64,000 nt of DNA, from positions 24,896-88,895 of the forward strand of contig NZ_VYKJ01000017.1 of NCBI RefSeq assembly GCF_008710095.1. The letters run 5' to 3'. The stretch is from Affinibrenneria salicis (lineage in GTDB: Bacteria; Pseudomonadota; Gammaproteobacteria; Enterobacterales; Enterobacteriaceae). The notes beneath the pieces are model-generated. The model saw nothing but the letters and a program-made list of their open reading frames with translations, was not told where the DNA came from and did no database searches. The position numbers and the translations under genes are program-made. Positions 40,718 to 49,282 of this stretch are shown here, one piece after another. How positions within the stretch are numbered: the stretch's first letter is position 1; every line of letters begins with the position of its first letter.

Positions 40718-40762
40718 TTTTCTCTTTTCTCTTTTCTCTTTTCTCTTTTCTCTTTTCTCTTT
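40718..40762 (+). repeat. Heptanucleotide tandem repeat (TTTTCTC)
   Basis: Six perfect head-to-tail copies of TTTTCTC from 40718 to 40759, followed by a partial copy, form a homopyrimidine tract with mirror symmetry. It lies between the RraA-like gene and the MHS transporter gene. Confidence 0.95.
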
Positions 40763-41180
40763 CCCATTTACCCCTTCGTTTTTATTCTATTTAAAAGATG
40801 TTGAAATCGTCGGTCGGTATTGACTGAATTACCTGCGGTATTGCTGCACCAGCGCGGTGAAAAACAATCTACGCTTTGCACCTGGCTGGGGATTGTGATG
40901 ATTAATTATTATTTCATTGCGTTATCGCGATAATAACAAATATTCATTTTCTGCCGCCTGATGTGAATTTTCCTGTCAGAAGACCGTTTTTATCTCTTTT
41001 TCTGTCGCTGATTCATCGCATTTATTTATCAGTCAGTTGATATACAAAACATTTTCCTGAATGGCCGGTCTGGTCCCACACTTGCATTTATCTAGAGTAG
41101 CTAATTGAGTACTAGCTTTGCGGGCAGCGAGCGTGATGTCAACGCTGTTCATCCTTAGCAGACAACCAGACGGGTGATAT
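40763..41180 (+). other. Leader of the MHS transporter gene
   Basis: About 420 AT-rich bases with no supported gene. It includes a palindrome GTTATCGCGATAATAAC (around 40921-40937) and AT-rich stretches that could hold the promoter for the transporter gene; no -35/-10 pair is convincing. Confidence 0.5.
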
Positions 41181-42512
41181 ATGTCATATGAACTAGAGTC
41201 TGATTTTACTGATATGAGTCAGGCCGCTGCGCCTGACCCTGCCTCTGTACGGATCGCAAAACGTGCGGCGATAGCCTCCATGACCGGTACCGCAATTGAA
41301 TATTATGAGTTTGGTATTTACGGGTTTATGGCGGTGATTATCGGGCCGCTGTTTTTCCCGGGCGATAATCCTGCGGCGGCATTGCTTTCTATTCTGGCGG
41401 TGTTCGGCAGCGCCTTCTTTATCCGGCCATTAGGCGGTATTTTGCTGGGGCGCATTGGCGATCGCATCGGTCGGCGTAAGGTTCTGTTGTTGACCGTAAT
41501 TGGCATGGGCGGGGCGACGGCGGCGATCGGCATGTTGCCGGTTACCGCCTCCATCGGCATAGCGGCGCCGATACTGCTGGTCTGTTTACGCCTGATACAG
41601 GGCTTTTTTGCCGGCGGTGAAATCATTGGCGCGGCGGCGTTTGTCGCTGAATCATCGCCCACCGGCCGGCGGGGATTTTATGGCTCATTTACCCCGGTTG
41701 GCGTGGCGTTGGGCGGCGCGCTGGCGGCGATTATTTGTGGACTTGTTACTACGATTCTTGATGCGCAGCAATTACAGGCCTGGGGGTGGCGGATTCCGTT
41801 TCTGTTGACGCTGCCGCTGGTGCTGTTTTCTGTCCATGTGCGTCATCATGTGGAAGAAACGCCGGCATTCAAACAGTTTATTTCCGGCAGTAAAAAAGTG
41901 GCGCATACGCCATTTATGTCGGTATTGCGCGGCCATTCGTCGGCGTTGATCCGGGTTGTTATGCTGACCTTCGGGCAAAATGCCGGCTACTGGATCGGGG
42001 TGGTGTTTATGAATATTTATCTCACCACCTATCTGGGTTATGAAAAACAACATGTGTTCTGGTTGATGGCGGCGCTGGGCTTATGTGTAGCGGCGATGAT
42101 GCCATTTTGGGGGGGATTATCCGATCGTCTGGGGCGGCGTAAATTGCTCTTAACCGGTTTTGTCGGTTATGTGGTGATCGTTATTCCGATGATGTTATTA
42201 ATGGATAGCCATAATATCTGGATTGCCGCGCTGGCGATGCTGATTGCGACACTGCCAATGCCGATTATTCAGTCTGTGGGCTACCCGACCTATGCCGAGC
42301 AGTTTCCGACCCCGGTACGTTATACCGCGATGGCGATCAGTATCAATCTCGGGGCGATCCTCGGCGGCGGCATCACGCCGTATCTGGTCACCGCGTTGAT
42401 TAATAAAACCGGTATTTTATTGATGCCGGGCTTCTTTATGGCGTTTGCCGCGTTATTCAGTCTGTTTGCCTTGTTACGCATGCGCGACACGCACAAGGAT
42501 TCATTAAAATAA
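41181..42512 (+). CDS. MFS transporter, metabolite:H+ symporter (MHS) family
   Basis: A 443-residue 12-helix membrane protein. The N-terminal EYYEFGIYGFMA and the loop GRIGDRIGRRKVLL (MFS loop 2-3 motif), repeated in the second half as GGLSDRLGRRKLLL, are typical of MHS symporters such as ShiA, KgtP and ProP. These import organic acids or compatible solutes with protons. Position between the aminotransferase/aldolase operon and the pxpBC cluster suggests uptake of an organic acid used by one of them; the substrate is not predictable. Confidence 0.9.
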   Translation: MSYELESDFTDMSQAAAPDPASVRIAKRAAIASMTGTAIEYYEFGIYGFMAVIIGPLFFPGDNPAAALLSILAVFGSAFFIRPLGGILLGRIGDRIGRRKVLLLTVIGMGGATAAIGMLPVTASIGIAAPILLVCLRLIQGFFAGGEIIGAAAFVAESSPTGRRGFYGSFTPVGVALGGALAAIICGLVTTILDAQQLQAWGWRIPFLLTLPLVLFSVHVRHHVEETPAFKQFISGSKKVAHTPFMSVLRGHSSALIRVVMLTFGQNAGYWIGVVFMNIYLTTYLGYEKQHVFWLMAALGLCVAAMMPFWGGLSDRLGRRKLLLTGFVGYVVIVIPMMLLMDSHNIWIAALAMLIATLPMPIIQSVGYPTYAEQFPTPVRYTAMAISINLGAILGGGITPYLVTALINKTGILLMPGFFMAFAALFSLFALLRMRDTHKDSLK

Positions 42513-42648
42513 TCCCCGAGGGAAAGCGTGAATATGGGACGGGGCGACGGTGCTGCATGATGTTTATTCATTGCCGACGCAGGCATTACGCTGCGCCCCG
42601 GCAGCCGGGAACTCGATGAGCCGGCGTCGGCGGCGAGATTAATCGGGA

Positions 42649-43581
42649 CTATTCGATAAAGCGTATCCAGTGTTCTCCCTGATGCCGGCAGTAGTTACGA
42701 CAAACTTTACGCGCAATTTCCGCCACGTCGGAGATCAGCGGAGAGGCATTTTTCATGTAGGAAATAGCCATCTGGAACGGCAGCGAGCCAGGCAATGCCA
42801 GCTCCTGTAACTCATGCCGTTCCAGCGGCTCTTTAACCAGGACGCCGGGCATGATCGCCACGCCGACGCCTTCACGCGCCAGCGCCACCAGCGTGGCCAG
42901 CGAAGGGGTGCCGGAAATGCGTAATTCACTGGGCAGCAGACCCTGTTCTGCCGCCAGCTGTTGAGCGATAGCGACTGCCGATTCATAAGGCACTGAACCG
43001 CGCATTTGGGTCAGTAGCTGTTTACTTAATATGTTGCGAACAAGGTCATGAGGGGGAATGAGTCGGTGATGCGCGATCCAGTGTATGGGGACTTCGGCAA
43101 TTGCCCGGGTGATGGCAAATGGATTATCGCTTTCATCGTCTTTAACCCGAATTAATAAATCAACGTCGCGGCGCATTAATTGTATTTTCAGGTCGGTGGT
43201 CAGTTCGACCGACAGATCGATAGTGACATCCGCCATCATTCGGTTCATTACTTTCATCAATTCCGGCAGGAAAGTATGGACGACGGTTTCAATAATGCCG
43301 ATACGTATTTTGCCTTTTTCTTTTACGGGGAATTTAGCCATGCGTTCCAGTTGCTGGGTCGATTCCATCAGGCGCTCAGCATACGGCAGTAAACGTAAAC
43401 CATCGGAGGTTAATTGCAGTGTTTTATGATCCCAGTTGAACAGCACCGCATTCAGTTGCGCTTCAAGTTTCTTCACGCGCATCGAGATTGCCCCTGGCGT
43501 GGAATGCATGCGTTTAGCAACCTGACGGACGCTGCCGATATGGGCTAAAAGGACAAAGGTTTCAACAAATCGAGTGTTCAT
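42649..43581 (-). CDS. LysR-type regulator near pxpBC
   Basis: A 310-residue LysR regulator with HTH (SVRQVAKRMHSTPGAISMRVKKLEAQL) and effector domain. It is divergent from pxpB across 167 AT-rich bp, so it probably controls the 5-oxoprolinase-type operon. It converges with the transporter gene. It is not closely similar to the tandem LysR pair at 35829-37775. Confidence 0.88.
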   Translation of the reverse strand: MNTRFVETFVLLAHIGSVRQVAKRMHSTPGAISMRVKKLEAQLNAVLFNWDHKTLQLTSDGLRLLPYAERLMESTQQLERMAKFPVKEKGKIRIGIIETVVHTFLPELMKVMNRMMADVTIDLSVELTTDLKIQLMRRDVDLLIRVKDDESDNPFAITRAIAEVPIHWIAHHRLIPPHDLVRNILSKQLLTQMRGSVPYESAVAIAQQLAAEQGLLPSELRISGTPSLATLVALAREGVGVAIMPGVLVKEPLERHELQELALPGSLPFQMAISYMKNASPLISDVAEIARKVCRNYCRHQGEHWIRFIE

Positions 43582-43748
43582 TCATGCCTCAGGCTGGTGC
43601 GGTAAACCGGTGGTCGGTCAATTTGCACATGATGAGTGCCATAACGGTTAAATTTAACTGAACAGGTACTCTGATTATTCTTTGATAGACACCATAATTT
43701 GTCTATTCAAATAATAACAAAAGATTTCAGGATTAATGGAGTAAGACA

Positions 43749-44513
43749 GTGATATTGGATTTGCCTGTTTTTTTTACTGCGAACGACAGGGCTGGCGGCA
43801 GCATTTCTGCTTCCGGCGATAGCTGCGTGATCCTCGAATTTTCTTCCGTGTTAAACCCTGAAACCAATCGTCAGGCAGCCAAAGCCGCCGCTATGCTAAC
43901 CGAGGCGAAAGAGGCCGGAAGGCTAACCGGTATTCTGGATATCGTCCCGGCCATGGTCACCGTCGGGATTCACTATCAGCCTGAGCGGATCATCTGCGGC
44001 GAGGGAGAGCGCTCGCCCTATGAGGCGCTATGTCGGCAAATTTTTACGGTTTTGCAGGCGCCTTTTTCTGCCGCCATTCCGCCTCCGCGGCGGATTGACA
44101 TCCCGGTCTGCTATGGCGGCGCTTTCGGACCTGATCTCGCGCAGACGGCGGAACGGTGCGGCTTATCCCCGGCGCAATTAATTGAAAAACATACCGAGCA
44201 GTGGCTGGAGGTGTTGATGCTGGGGTTCGCTCCCGGACATGCCTATATCGGCACGCTGGATAACGCCCTTAATCCGCCGCGACGAACGACGCCGCGGACA
44301 CGGGTGCGACAGGGCAGCATTGGCTTGGCCAACCGGCAATCGGTGATTTATCCCATGGATTTGCCTGGCGGCTGGAACATTATTGGCCGGACGCCGTTAA
44401 CGGTATTTGCAACTGACAGAGAAACGCCTTGTTTATTGCGTAATGCCGATCATGTGAAGTTTTTCGCGATCGATGAATCGACGTTTTATGAAATGACACA
44501 GGAAGCACAGTGA
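43749..44513 (+). CDS. pxpB: 5-oxoprolinase subunit PxpB (KipI-like)
   Basis: A 254-residue protein of the carboxyltransferase-domain/allophanate hydrolase subunit 1 family, part of PxpABC that opens 5-oxoproline to glutamate with ATP. Family motifs include IPVCYGGAFGPDLA, LGFAPGHAYIG and GSIGLANRQSVIYPMDLPGGWNIIGRTP. It starts at GTG 43749 behind GGAG. The stop overlaps the pxpC start (TGATG). The partner PxpA seems lost (see the 45447 entry), so activity as an oxoprolinase is doubtful. Confidence 0.9.
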   Translation: MILDLPVFFTANDRAGGSISASGDSCVILEFSSVLNPETNRQAAKAAAMLTEAKEAGRLTGILDIVPAMVTVGIHYQPERIICGEGERSPYEALCRQIFTVLQAPFSAAIPPPRRIDIPVCYGGAFGPDLAQTAERCGLSPAQLIEKHTEQWLEVLMLGFAPGHAYIGTLDNALNPPRRTTPRTRVRQGSIGLANRQSVIYPMDLPGGWNIIGRTPLTVFATDRETPCLLRNADHVKFFAIDESTFYEMTQEAQ

Positions 44514-45454
44514 TGGGGATCCAGGTGATTAAACCGGGTTTATGCACCACGATTCATGATCAGGGGCGCTATGGTTATCAGCACTTAGGCGTTCCGGTCA
44601 GTGGACCGATGGATGAGGTAAGCCACACGCTGGCCAATCTGCTGGTGGGGAATCCGCGCGATTGCAGTACGCTGGAGGTGACGCTGTTAGGGCCGGAATT
44701 GTTGTTCCAGTCGCGTTGCCTGATGGCGATAGCCGGGGCCGATCTGTCCGCTACGCTCGATGGCGCGGCAATAAAGCCTGGCGTCGCGATGCGGGTTGAG
44801 GCCGGCGGCATATTGCGTTTTGGTCAGCGAATATCCGGGGCGCGCGCCTATATTGCAGTGCATGGCGGCTACCTGATCCCGCCGGTATTGGGGAGCCGCA
44901 GCACCTATTGTCATGGCCGCTTTGGCGGTATCGCCGGGCGACCGCTACAGGCGGGCGATCAAATCGCTATTCCATCCTCGTTCAGAAATGTGTTGCCGCG
45001 CTTGCCGCCTCCGCAGAGTTTGATGGTTGATCGGTTCCCGGCGGCGCCGATCCGGGTGATCGCCGGGCGGGAATGGCGTTATTTTAGCGAAGAGGCCCGA
45101 CAGGCGCTGACGGAAAACGATTATCAGATCTCCAGCGAGTCGGAACGCATGGGCTACCGGTTGATCGGCGATGCGCTATCGCTGCGCGAACCTCTGGAGC
45201 TGCTCTCGGAGGCGGTAACCTTCGGCACTATTCAGGTCCCCCCCAGCGGCCAGCCTATTTTGTTAATGGCCGATCGCCAGACCACCGGGGGATATCCCAA
45301 AATTGCGCATGTCATCAGCGTCGATTTACCCCTGCTGGCGCAGCGTTTGCCGGGGGAGACGATCCATTTCGCGTTGTGCGATCTCCATCAGGCGCAAATG
45401 CTGCGAATAGAGCGTGCGCGCCTGATCGATTCACTGGAAGAATATTATGTTTAA
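44513..45454 (+). CDS. pxpC: 5-oxoprolinase subunit PxpC (KipA-like)
   Basis: A 313-residue biotin-dependent-carboxyltransferase-like protein (allophanate hydrolase subunit 2 family). Motifs: GLCTTIHDQGRYGYQHLGVPVSGPMD at the N-terminus, YIAVHGGY, GSRSTYCHGRFGG and the C-terminal SDRQTTGGYPKIA-like block (ADRQTTGGYPKIAHV). ATG 44513 was chosen because it overlaps the pxpB stop and has AGGAAG upstream; a GTG one codon earlier is also in frame. Forms a complex with PxpB in characterised systems. Confidence 0.9.
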   Translation: MGIQVIKPGLCTTIHDQGRYGYQHLGVPVSGPMDEVSHTLANLLVGNPRDCSTLEVTLLGPELLFQSRCLMAIAGADLSATLDGAAIKPGVAMRVEAGGILRFGQRISGARAYIAVHGGYLIPPVLGSRSTYCHGRFGGIAGRPLQAGDQIAIPSSFRNVLPRLPPPQSLMVDRFPAAPIRVIAGREWRYFSEEARQALTENDYQISSESERMGYRLIGDALSLREPLELLSEAVTFGTIQVPPSGQPILLMADRQTTGGYPKIAHVISVDLPLLAQRLPGETIHFALCDLHQAQMLRIERARLIDSLEEYYV

Positions 45455-45602
45455 GCCGGATTTGAATAGCGTTCAGCGCCAAAGCTTCTCATTGGGCAAC
45501 GACGCGGAGCTTAACGATCATTTTGTTCGCCGTGGCGACGGTGAGCTGATTTTCTATGTATACAACGTGAGATATAAGTCAGATGAACATTCGGCAGATT
45601 AA
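45447..45602 (+). pseudogene. Probable pxpA (LamB/YcsF) 5' remnant
   Basis: A 51-codon frame that starts with an ATG overlapping the pxpC stop, the usual coupling for a next operon gene. Its first ~25 residues (FKPDLNS...SFSLGNDAEL) resemble the PxpA N-terminus, whose general form is KIDLNxDLGESFG...GNDxEL. After that the similarity stops: the expected TSANIACGFHAGDP block is absent and the frame ends inside the carrier-protein gene. I read this as a pxpA gene that lost nearly all of its body by deletion. A chance match cannot be excluded. Confidence 0.5.
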
Positions 45603-45999
45603 AAAATTAATCCATTTTCTTGGGCAATCCACGATCAGTGAGCTGGATGTTTCGGACGGAATCTGTTCTATACGGATGCGGCAGAGTGCTCCCTGTGCCG
45701 ATGTGATATTCGCAGGGGTATCCGCTCCGTTATTGCCGGCGGCGTCGGTCGCAGCAGAGGCGGACGTCACTCAGGTAACGTCACCCAGCGTCGGCATGTT
45801 TTACCGGCAATCTGATGAGGCGTCGTCTCCTTATGTGGAGATTGGTCGGCGGGTAAAAAAAGGCGATATGCTGGGCGTCATTAAAATGATGCGGGTAAGC
45901 AGTCCGGTGCTATCGGCAACGGATGGCATTATTGCGTCGATTTTAGTGGAGAATGGACAACCGGTTGAATATGAACAGCCGTTGTTCACCATCGGTTAA
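45583..45999 (+). CDS. Biotin carboxyl carrier-like protein
   Basis: A 138-residue biotinyl/lipoyl-domain protein. The N-terminal part is short and Ala/Val-rich; the C-terminal domain runs from VTSPSVGMFYRQ to EYEQPLFTIG, the AccB pattern. The modified Lys would be Lys101 in VIKMM, where classical carriers have AMKM. Similar carriers occur in pxpABC clusters, typically with a biotin carboxylase gene next door. None follows here: an intergenic repeat and a MITE-like element come next. Its partner would have to be the housekeeping AccC. Confidence 0.85.
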   Translation: MNIRQIKKLIHFLGQSTISELDVSDGICSIRMRQSAPCADVIFAGVSAPLLPAASVAAEADVTQVTSPSVGMFYRQSDEASSPYVEIGRRVKKGDMLGVIKMMRVSSPVLSATDGIIASILVENGQPVEYEQPLFTIG

Positions 46000-46045
46000 T
46001 GTCTATATCGAAATATGCCAGATTTTCGCCGTGTGTGTGCTCTAA

Positions 46046-46160
<115 letters not shown>

Positions 46161-46329
46161 ATAAATAGCTTCGCATAATAGCGCTGCGCTTGCTCTGCAG
46201 GTTGAATGACAACGATATTATGATTAAATCATAATTAGCTGTTTTAATGATTATTTTAATGCTCTCATCATCAGCTACGCGCGATAGCATGGTCAACAGT
46301 GAAGCATCAATGCGTGAAGCGATTTATAA
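46161..46329. repeat. Inverted-repeat miniature element, copy B
   Basis: A second copy of the element at 33388-33555. The ends are imperfect (ATAAATAGCTTCGC left; GTGAAGCGATTTAT right). Flanking TA on both sides could be a target duplication, as made by IS630/Tc1-type transposition, but copy A lacks clear flanking TA. No coding capacity. Confidence 0.78.
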
Positions 46330-46613
46330 TATGCAATACCTTTATTATTGATAACGCAGCAGCCTGATGTTGAACTATCCCCTGAATAATACAGATTGCA
46401 GGATAAAACGTTAGCGTTTTGCACAACGCAATGCGCCTGTGGCTTGACGTATGGCGGGGCTAAATAAGCATGACTATTATTGTGCGGCAGCACGATATTG
46501 GTGCGCCGGCTGTTTATAAATATTAAACAGCTATGGCGATTATTTCTGGCTGGACATCGTTTTTGTCCTGCTAAAGAATAAAGTTTCCCATTATTAATTA
46601 TCAGGTGATCGCA
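46330..46613 (+). other. Spacer before the DUF1445 gene
   Basis: About 280 AT-rich bases. The frame on the minus strand (46293-46631) is a shadow with no recognised similarity. It presumably holds the promoter of the DUF1445 gene, now separated from the pxp genes by the two repeat elements. Confidence 0.4.
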
Positions 46614-47399
46614 ATGTCTACTATTTGGCATAATCCGGCTGAATTTCGTCAGGCGGTTCGGGAGCGCCGGTTTACTATTCCAACTGCCGGCCAGTGTCCC
46701 GGATATACTCAGGGCAATCTGGCGATTTTACCGCGGCAATACGCCGATGCTTTTTTACGTTTTGCCCGTCTGAATCCTAAATCCTGCCCGGTGATCGGCA
46801 TGACCGAACCGGGCAGCGGCAAGGTGCCGGAGTTGGGGGATATTGATATCAAAACGGATTGTCCCTTCTACTATGTGTTTCATGAAGGGAAACGGGTGGC
46901 AGAGGTAGAAAATTTGCACGATGTCTGGCGTGATGATTTAGTCGGTTTTGTTATCGGCTGCTCCTATTCGTTTGAAGAGGCATTGCTCGATGCCGGGATT
47001 CCGATTCGCCATATTGAACAGGGAACCAATGTCCCGATGTATATTACCCATATTGCCAACGGCCGGGCCGGCGATTTTGCCGGCAACATGGTGGTGAGCA
47101 TGCGCCCGATGACGCCAGCGCAGGCGATTCGTGCGGTCCAGGTCACCTCCCGTTTTCCTGATGTGCACGGTGCGCCGGTTCATTTGGGCGATCCCGCCCT
47201 GATTGGCATTCGCGATATTGACACGCCAGACTTTGGTGGCCGTTCGCTGATTAACGCGGGCGAAATCCCGGTATTTTGGGCGTGCGGCGTGACGCCGCAG
47301 GAAGCGATACGTTCGGCGGGTTTGCCTTTCGCGATTACCCACTCCCCGGGCCATATGGTGGTGACGGATATCCGCAATAGCCATCTGGCTGCATTTTAA
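46614..47399 (+). CDS. DUF1445 putative hydro-lyase (YcsI family)
   Basis: A 261-residue protein of the DUF1445/UPF0317 family, annotated as putative hydro-lyase; the Bacillus homologue YcsI is encoded in the ycsFGI-kip cluster with pxp genes. Motifs include [55 protein letters not shown] and [15 protein letters not shown] 46614 follows AGGTG; a GTG three codons earlier overlaps that site. Separated from the carrier-protein gene by 614 bp of repeats. Confidence 0.88.
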   Translation: MSTIWHNPAEFRQAVRERRFTIPTAGQCPGYTQGNLAILPRQYADAFLRFARLNPKSCPVIGMTEPGSGKVPELGDIDIKTDCPFYYVFHEGKRVAEVENLHDVWRDDLVGFVIGCSYSFEEALLDAGIPIRHIEQGTNVPMYITHIANGRAGDFAGNMVVSMRPMTPAQAIRAVQVTSRFPDVHGAPVHLGDPALIGIRDIDTPDFGGRSLINAGEIPVFWACGVTPQEAIRSAGLPFAITHSPGHMVVTDIRNSHLAAF

Positions 47400-47628
47400 C
47401 GCGGCCAGATAACTGGCCGCGGCGGAAAAATACATTGAAGCCTTGCTGGATAGGCGCGGGGAATATAATGTTGCGCGTTAATTTCAGCGGTTCCCTCGTT
47501 ATCGTTTAAAACGACAAGGCGGAAAGCGGCGGGGGGGAAGAATATCCATCCTGTCCGGTGGCGGTGGTTTTGCTCCGCCATCGTGCGCACGGTCAGTACC
47601 GAAATTGCTGCGCGGCTTGAGCGTTAAG

Positions 47629-47655
47629 CCCGCCCGGGAAGGTTTCGCGGGCGGG
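47629..47655. terminator. Hairpin between DUF1445 gene and mipA
   Basis: An 8-bp GC stem (CCCGCCCG / CGGGCGGG) with an 11-base loop lies between the convergent genes, with AA before and TT after, so it can serve both strands. Confidence 0.6.
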
Positions 47656-47669
47656 TTGCTATGCCTGTG

Positions 47670-48461
47670 TCAGAACGTATAGGTAACGGCGGCCGTGCCG
47701 GTTACTTGACTACGTCGAAAAACGATCGGGCTGTCTGCGGCATGATCGCCGAGCCACGTATAGCCCGCGCTAAATGACGTTCCCCAGTGGCTGGAGAACT
47801 GATGGCTCCACGTCAGACTGGTGTCGATGCCATAAAATCCGCCTGCCGTGTTGAAGCGGTGATAGCCTGAGCGGGCGCTTTGCTGTTTATTCACGCCGTA
47901 AAACGTATTCATATAGCGATGGTCGCCAAATAACGCGGCGGCCTGCCATGCCAGCGTATCGCTGTCGTTCTGAATGGGCAGTAAGGTTAATGACGTTCGG
48001 TATTGCCCCCCCTGGCCGTCGCTGAGCGGCAGAGAGGCTTTTCCCTCCACTGAAACCCAGGGCGCTATCGTCCATCCTATGGCGATCGTAGTGTTAACGG
48101 CGGAGTTAATGTTTCCCATGCCTTTCAGCTTGTTGGCGCCTTCGCGCCAGCTGGAGTTTTTTTCCGAACGACCGAGGGTATATCCCAGCGTATGTTCCAG
48201 ATAAAGCCCGTTATCGCTTATCAGGTCATACCCGATGCCCTGCTGGGAATCCAGAAAAAAGGCGCCGTATCGGGCCTGAACGACCGGCATTACCTGCATG
48301 GCTCGCTTCTCCGAACCGCTGTAGCGCGGTGCGTTTTGCGCGCCTATGCCCACCGTTACCGATGATTGAGACGGGTTATCACTCTCATCAGCCCTGGCGA
48401 CGGCTGTTGTACCAGCGGTGATAAAACAAAGCGTACACAACATGATATTACGGGTTTTCAT
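47670..48461 (-). CDS. MipA/OmpV family outer-membrane protein
   Basis: A 263-residue beta-barrel protein with a signal peptide (MKTRNIMLCTLCFITAGTTAVARA) and the MipA domain: GAQNAPRYSGSEKR, VMPVVQARYGAFFL, QQGIGYDL, TLGYTLGR. It ends in Phe, typical for outer-membrane proteins inserted by BAM. ATG 48461 follows GAGGTGG. It lies divergent from a two-component system. MipA-type proteins are often controlled by adjacent two-component systems, so regulation by the next genes is plausible. MipA itself is named for binding MltA in E. coli; the role here is not known. Confidence 0.88.
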   Translation of the reverse strand: MKTRNIMLCTLCFITAGTTAVARADESDNPSQSSVTVGIGAQNAPRYSGSEKRAMQVMPVVQARYGAFFLDSQQGIGYDLISDNGLYLEHTLGYTLGRSEKNSSWREGANKLKGMGNINSAVNTTIAIGWTIAPWVSVEGKASLPLSDGQGGQYRTSLTLLPIQNDSDTLAWQAAALFGDHRYMNTFYGVNKQQSARSGYHRFNTAGGFYGIDTSLTWSHQFSSHWGTSFSAGYTWLGDHAADSPIVFRRSQVTGTAAVTYTF

Positions 48462-48586
48462 CAAGCCACCTCACGGGTAAATTATTTAGCGGCCATTGTC
48501 GGCAATGGCCTGACTGGGGCGGGATTATGAAGCGGCATTATCAACAAATAGTCAGGAATTTATGAAGAAATGGTCAAGGACGTGAA

Positions 48587-49282
48587 ATGCAGACAAGACG
48601 CATACTGATAATAGAAGATGATGCGGATGCGGCCGGTGTACTGGACGCATATCTGACGCGGGAAAATTATGAGGTAACCGTAGTAGGGGACGGTCTGGCC
48701 GGACTGGAATATGCACAACGCCAGAAGCCGGATCTGATCCTGCTGGATGTGATGCTGCCGGGGATGAACGGTACGGAGATCCTGGCTGCCGTTCGCCGCA
48801 AAAGCGATACGCCGATTATCATGGTGACCGCGATGGGCGATGCGCCGGACAAAATCGGCGCCCTGCGCTACGGCGCGGATGATTATGTGGTTAAACCCTA
48901 CAACCCGGGGGAAGTGGTGGCGCGAGTGCAGGCCGTGCTGAGACGCAGCCGCATGCAACTGCGCGAAAATGAAGTGTTGCGCTGGGAAAATCTGGAGGTC
49001 GATACCGCTTCGCGGACGGCCTGTGTGACGGACGCTGGCGAGACGCCGCTTTATCTTGATTTTACGCCGACGGAGTTTTCCCTGCTGGCCACGGTAATGC
49101 GTGCGCCGACCCGGCCTTTTTCCCGCCAGCATCTGCTGGAACACTGTTTGCCGGAAAGCGATGCGCTGGAGCGCGTGGTGGATACGCATATGTACAACCT
49201 GCGTAAAAAACTGGAGGCCGTGGGGATCAGCAATGTTTTGCTTAATGTTCGCGGCGTGGGTTACAGGTTCCGGCAGCCATGA
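48587..49282 (+). CDS. OmpR-family response regulator
   Basis: A 231-residue response regulator: receiver domain with phospho-acceptor Asp54 (LILLDVMLPGMNG), Lys103 (YVVKPYNPGEV) and an OmpR/PhoB winged-helix DNA-binding domain (FTPTEFSLLATVM, VDTHMYNLRKKLE, VRGVGYRF). It resembles AdeR/SmeR/BaeR regulators of RND pumps. Its end overlaps the kinase gene by 4 bp (ATGA). It probably controls the efflux operon that follows. Confidence 0.93.
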   Translation: MQTRRILIIEDDADAAGVLDAYLTRENYEVTVVGDGLAGLEYAQRQKPDLILLDVMLPGMNGTEILAAVRRKSDTPIIMVTAMGDAPDKIGALRYGADDYVVKPYNPGEVVARVQAVLRRSRMQLRENEVLRWENLEVDTASRTACVTDAGETPLYLDFTPTEFSLLATVMRAPTRPFSRQHLLEHCLPESDALERVVDTHMYNLRKKLEAVGISNVLLNVRGVGYRFRQP

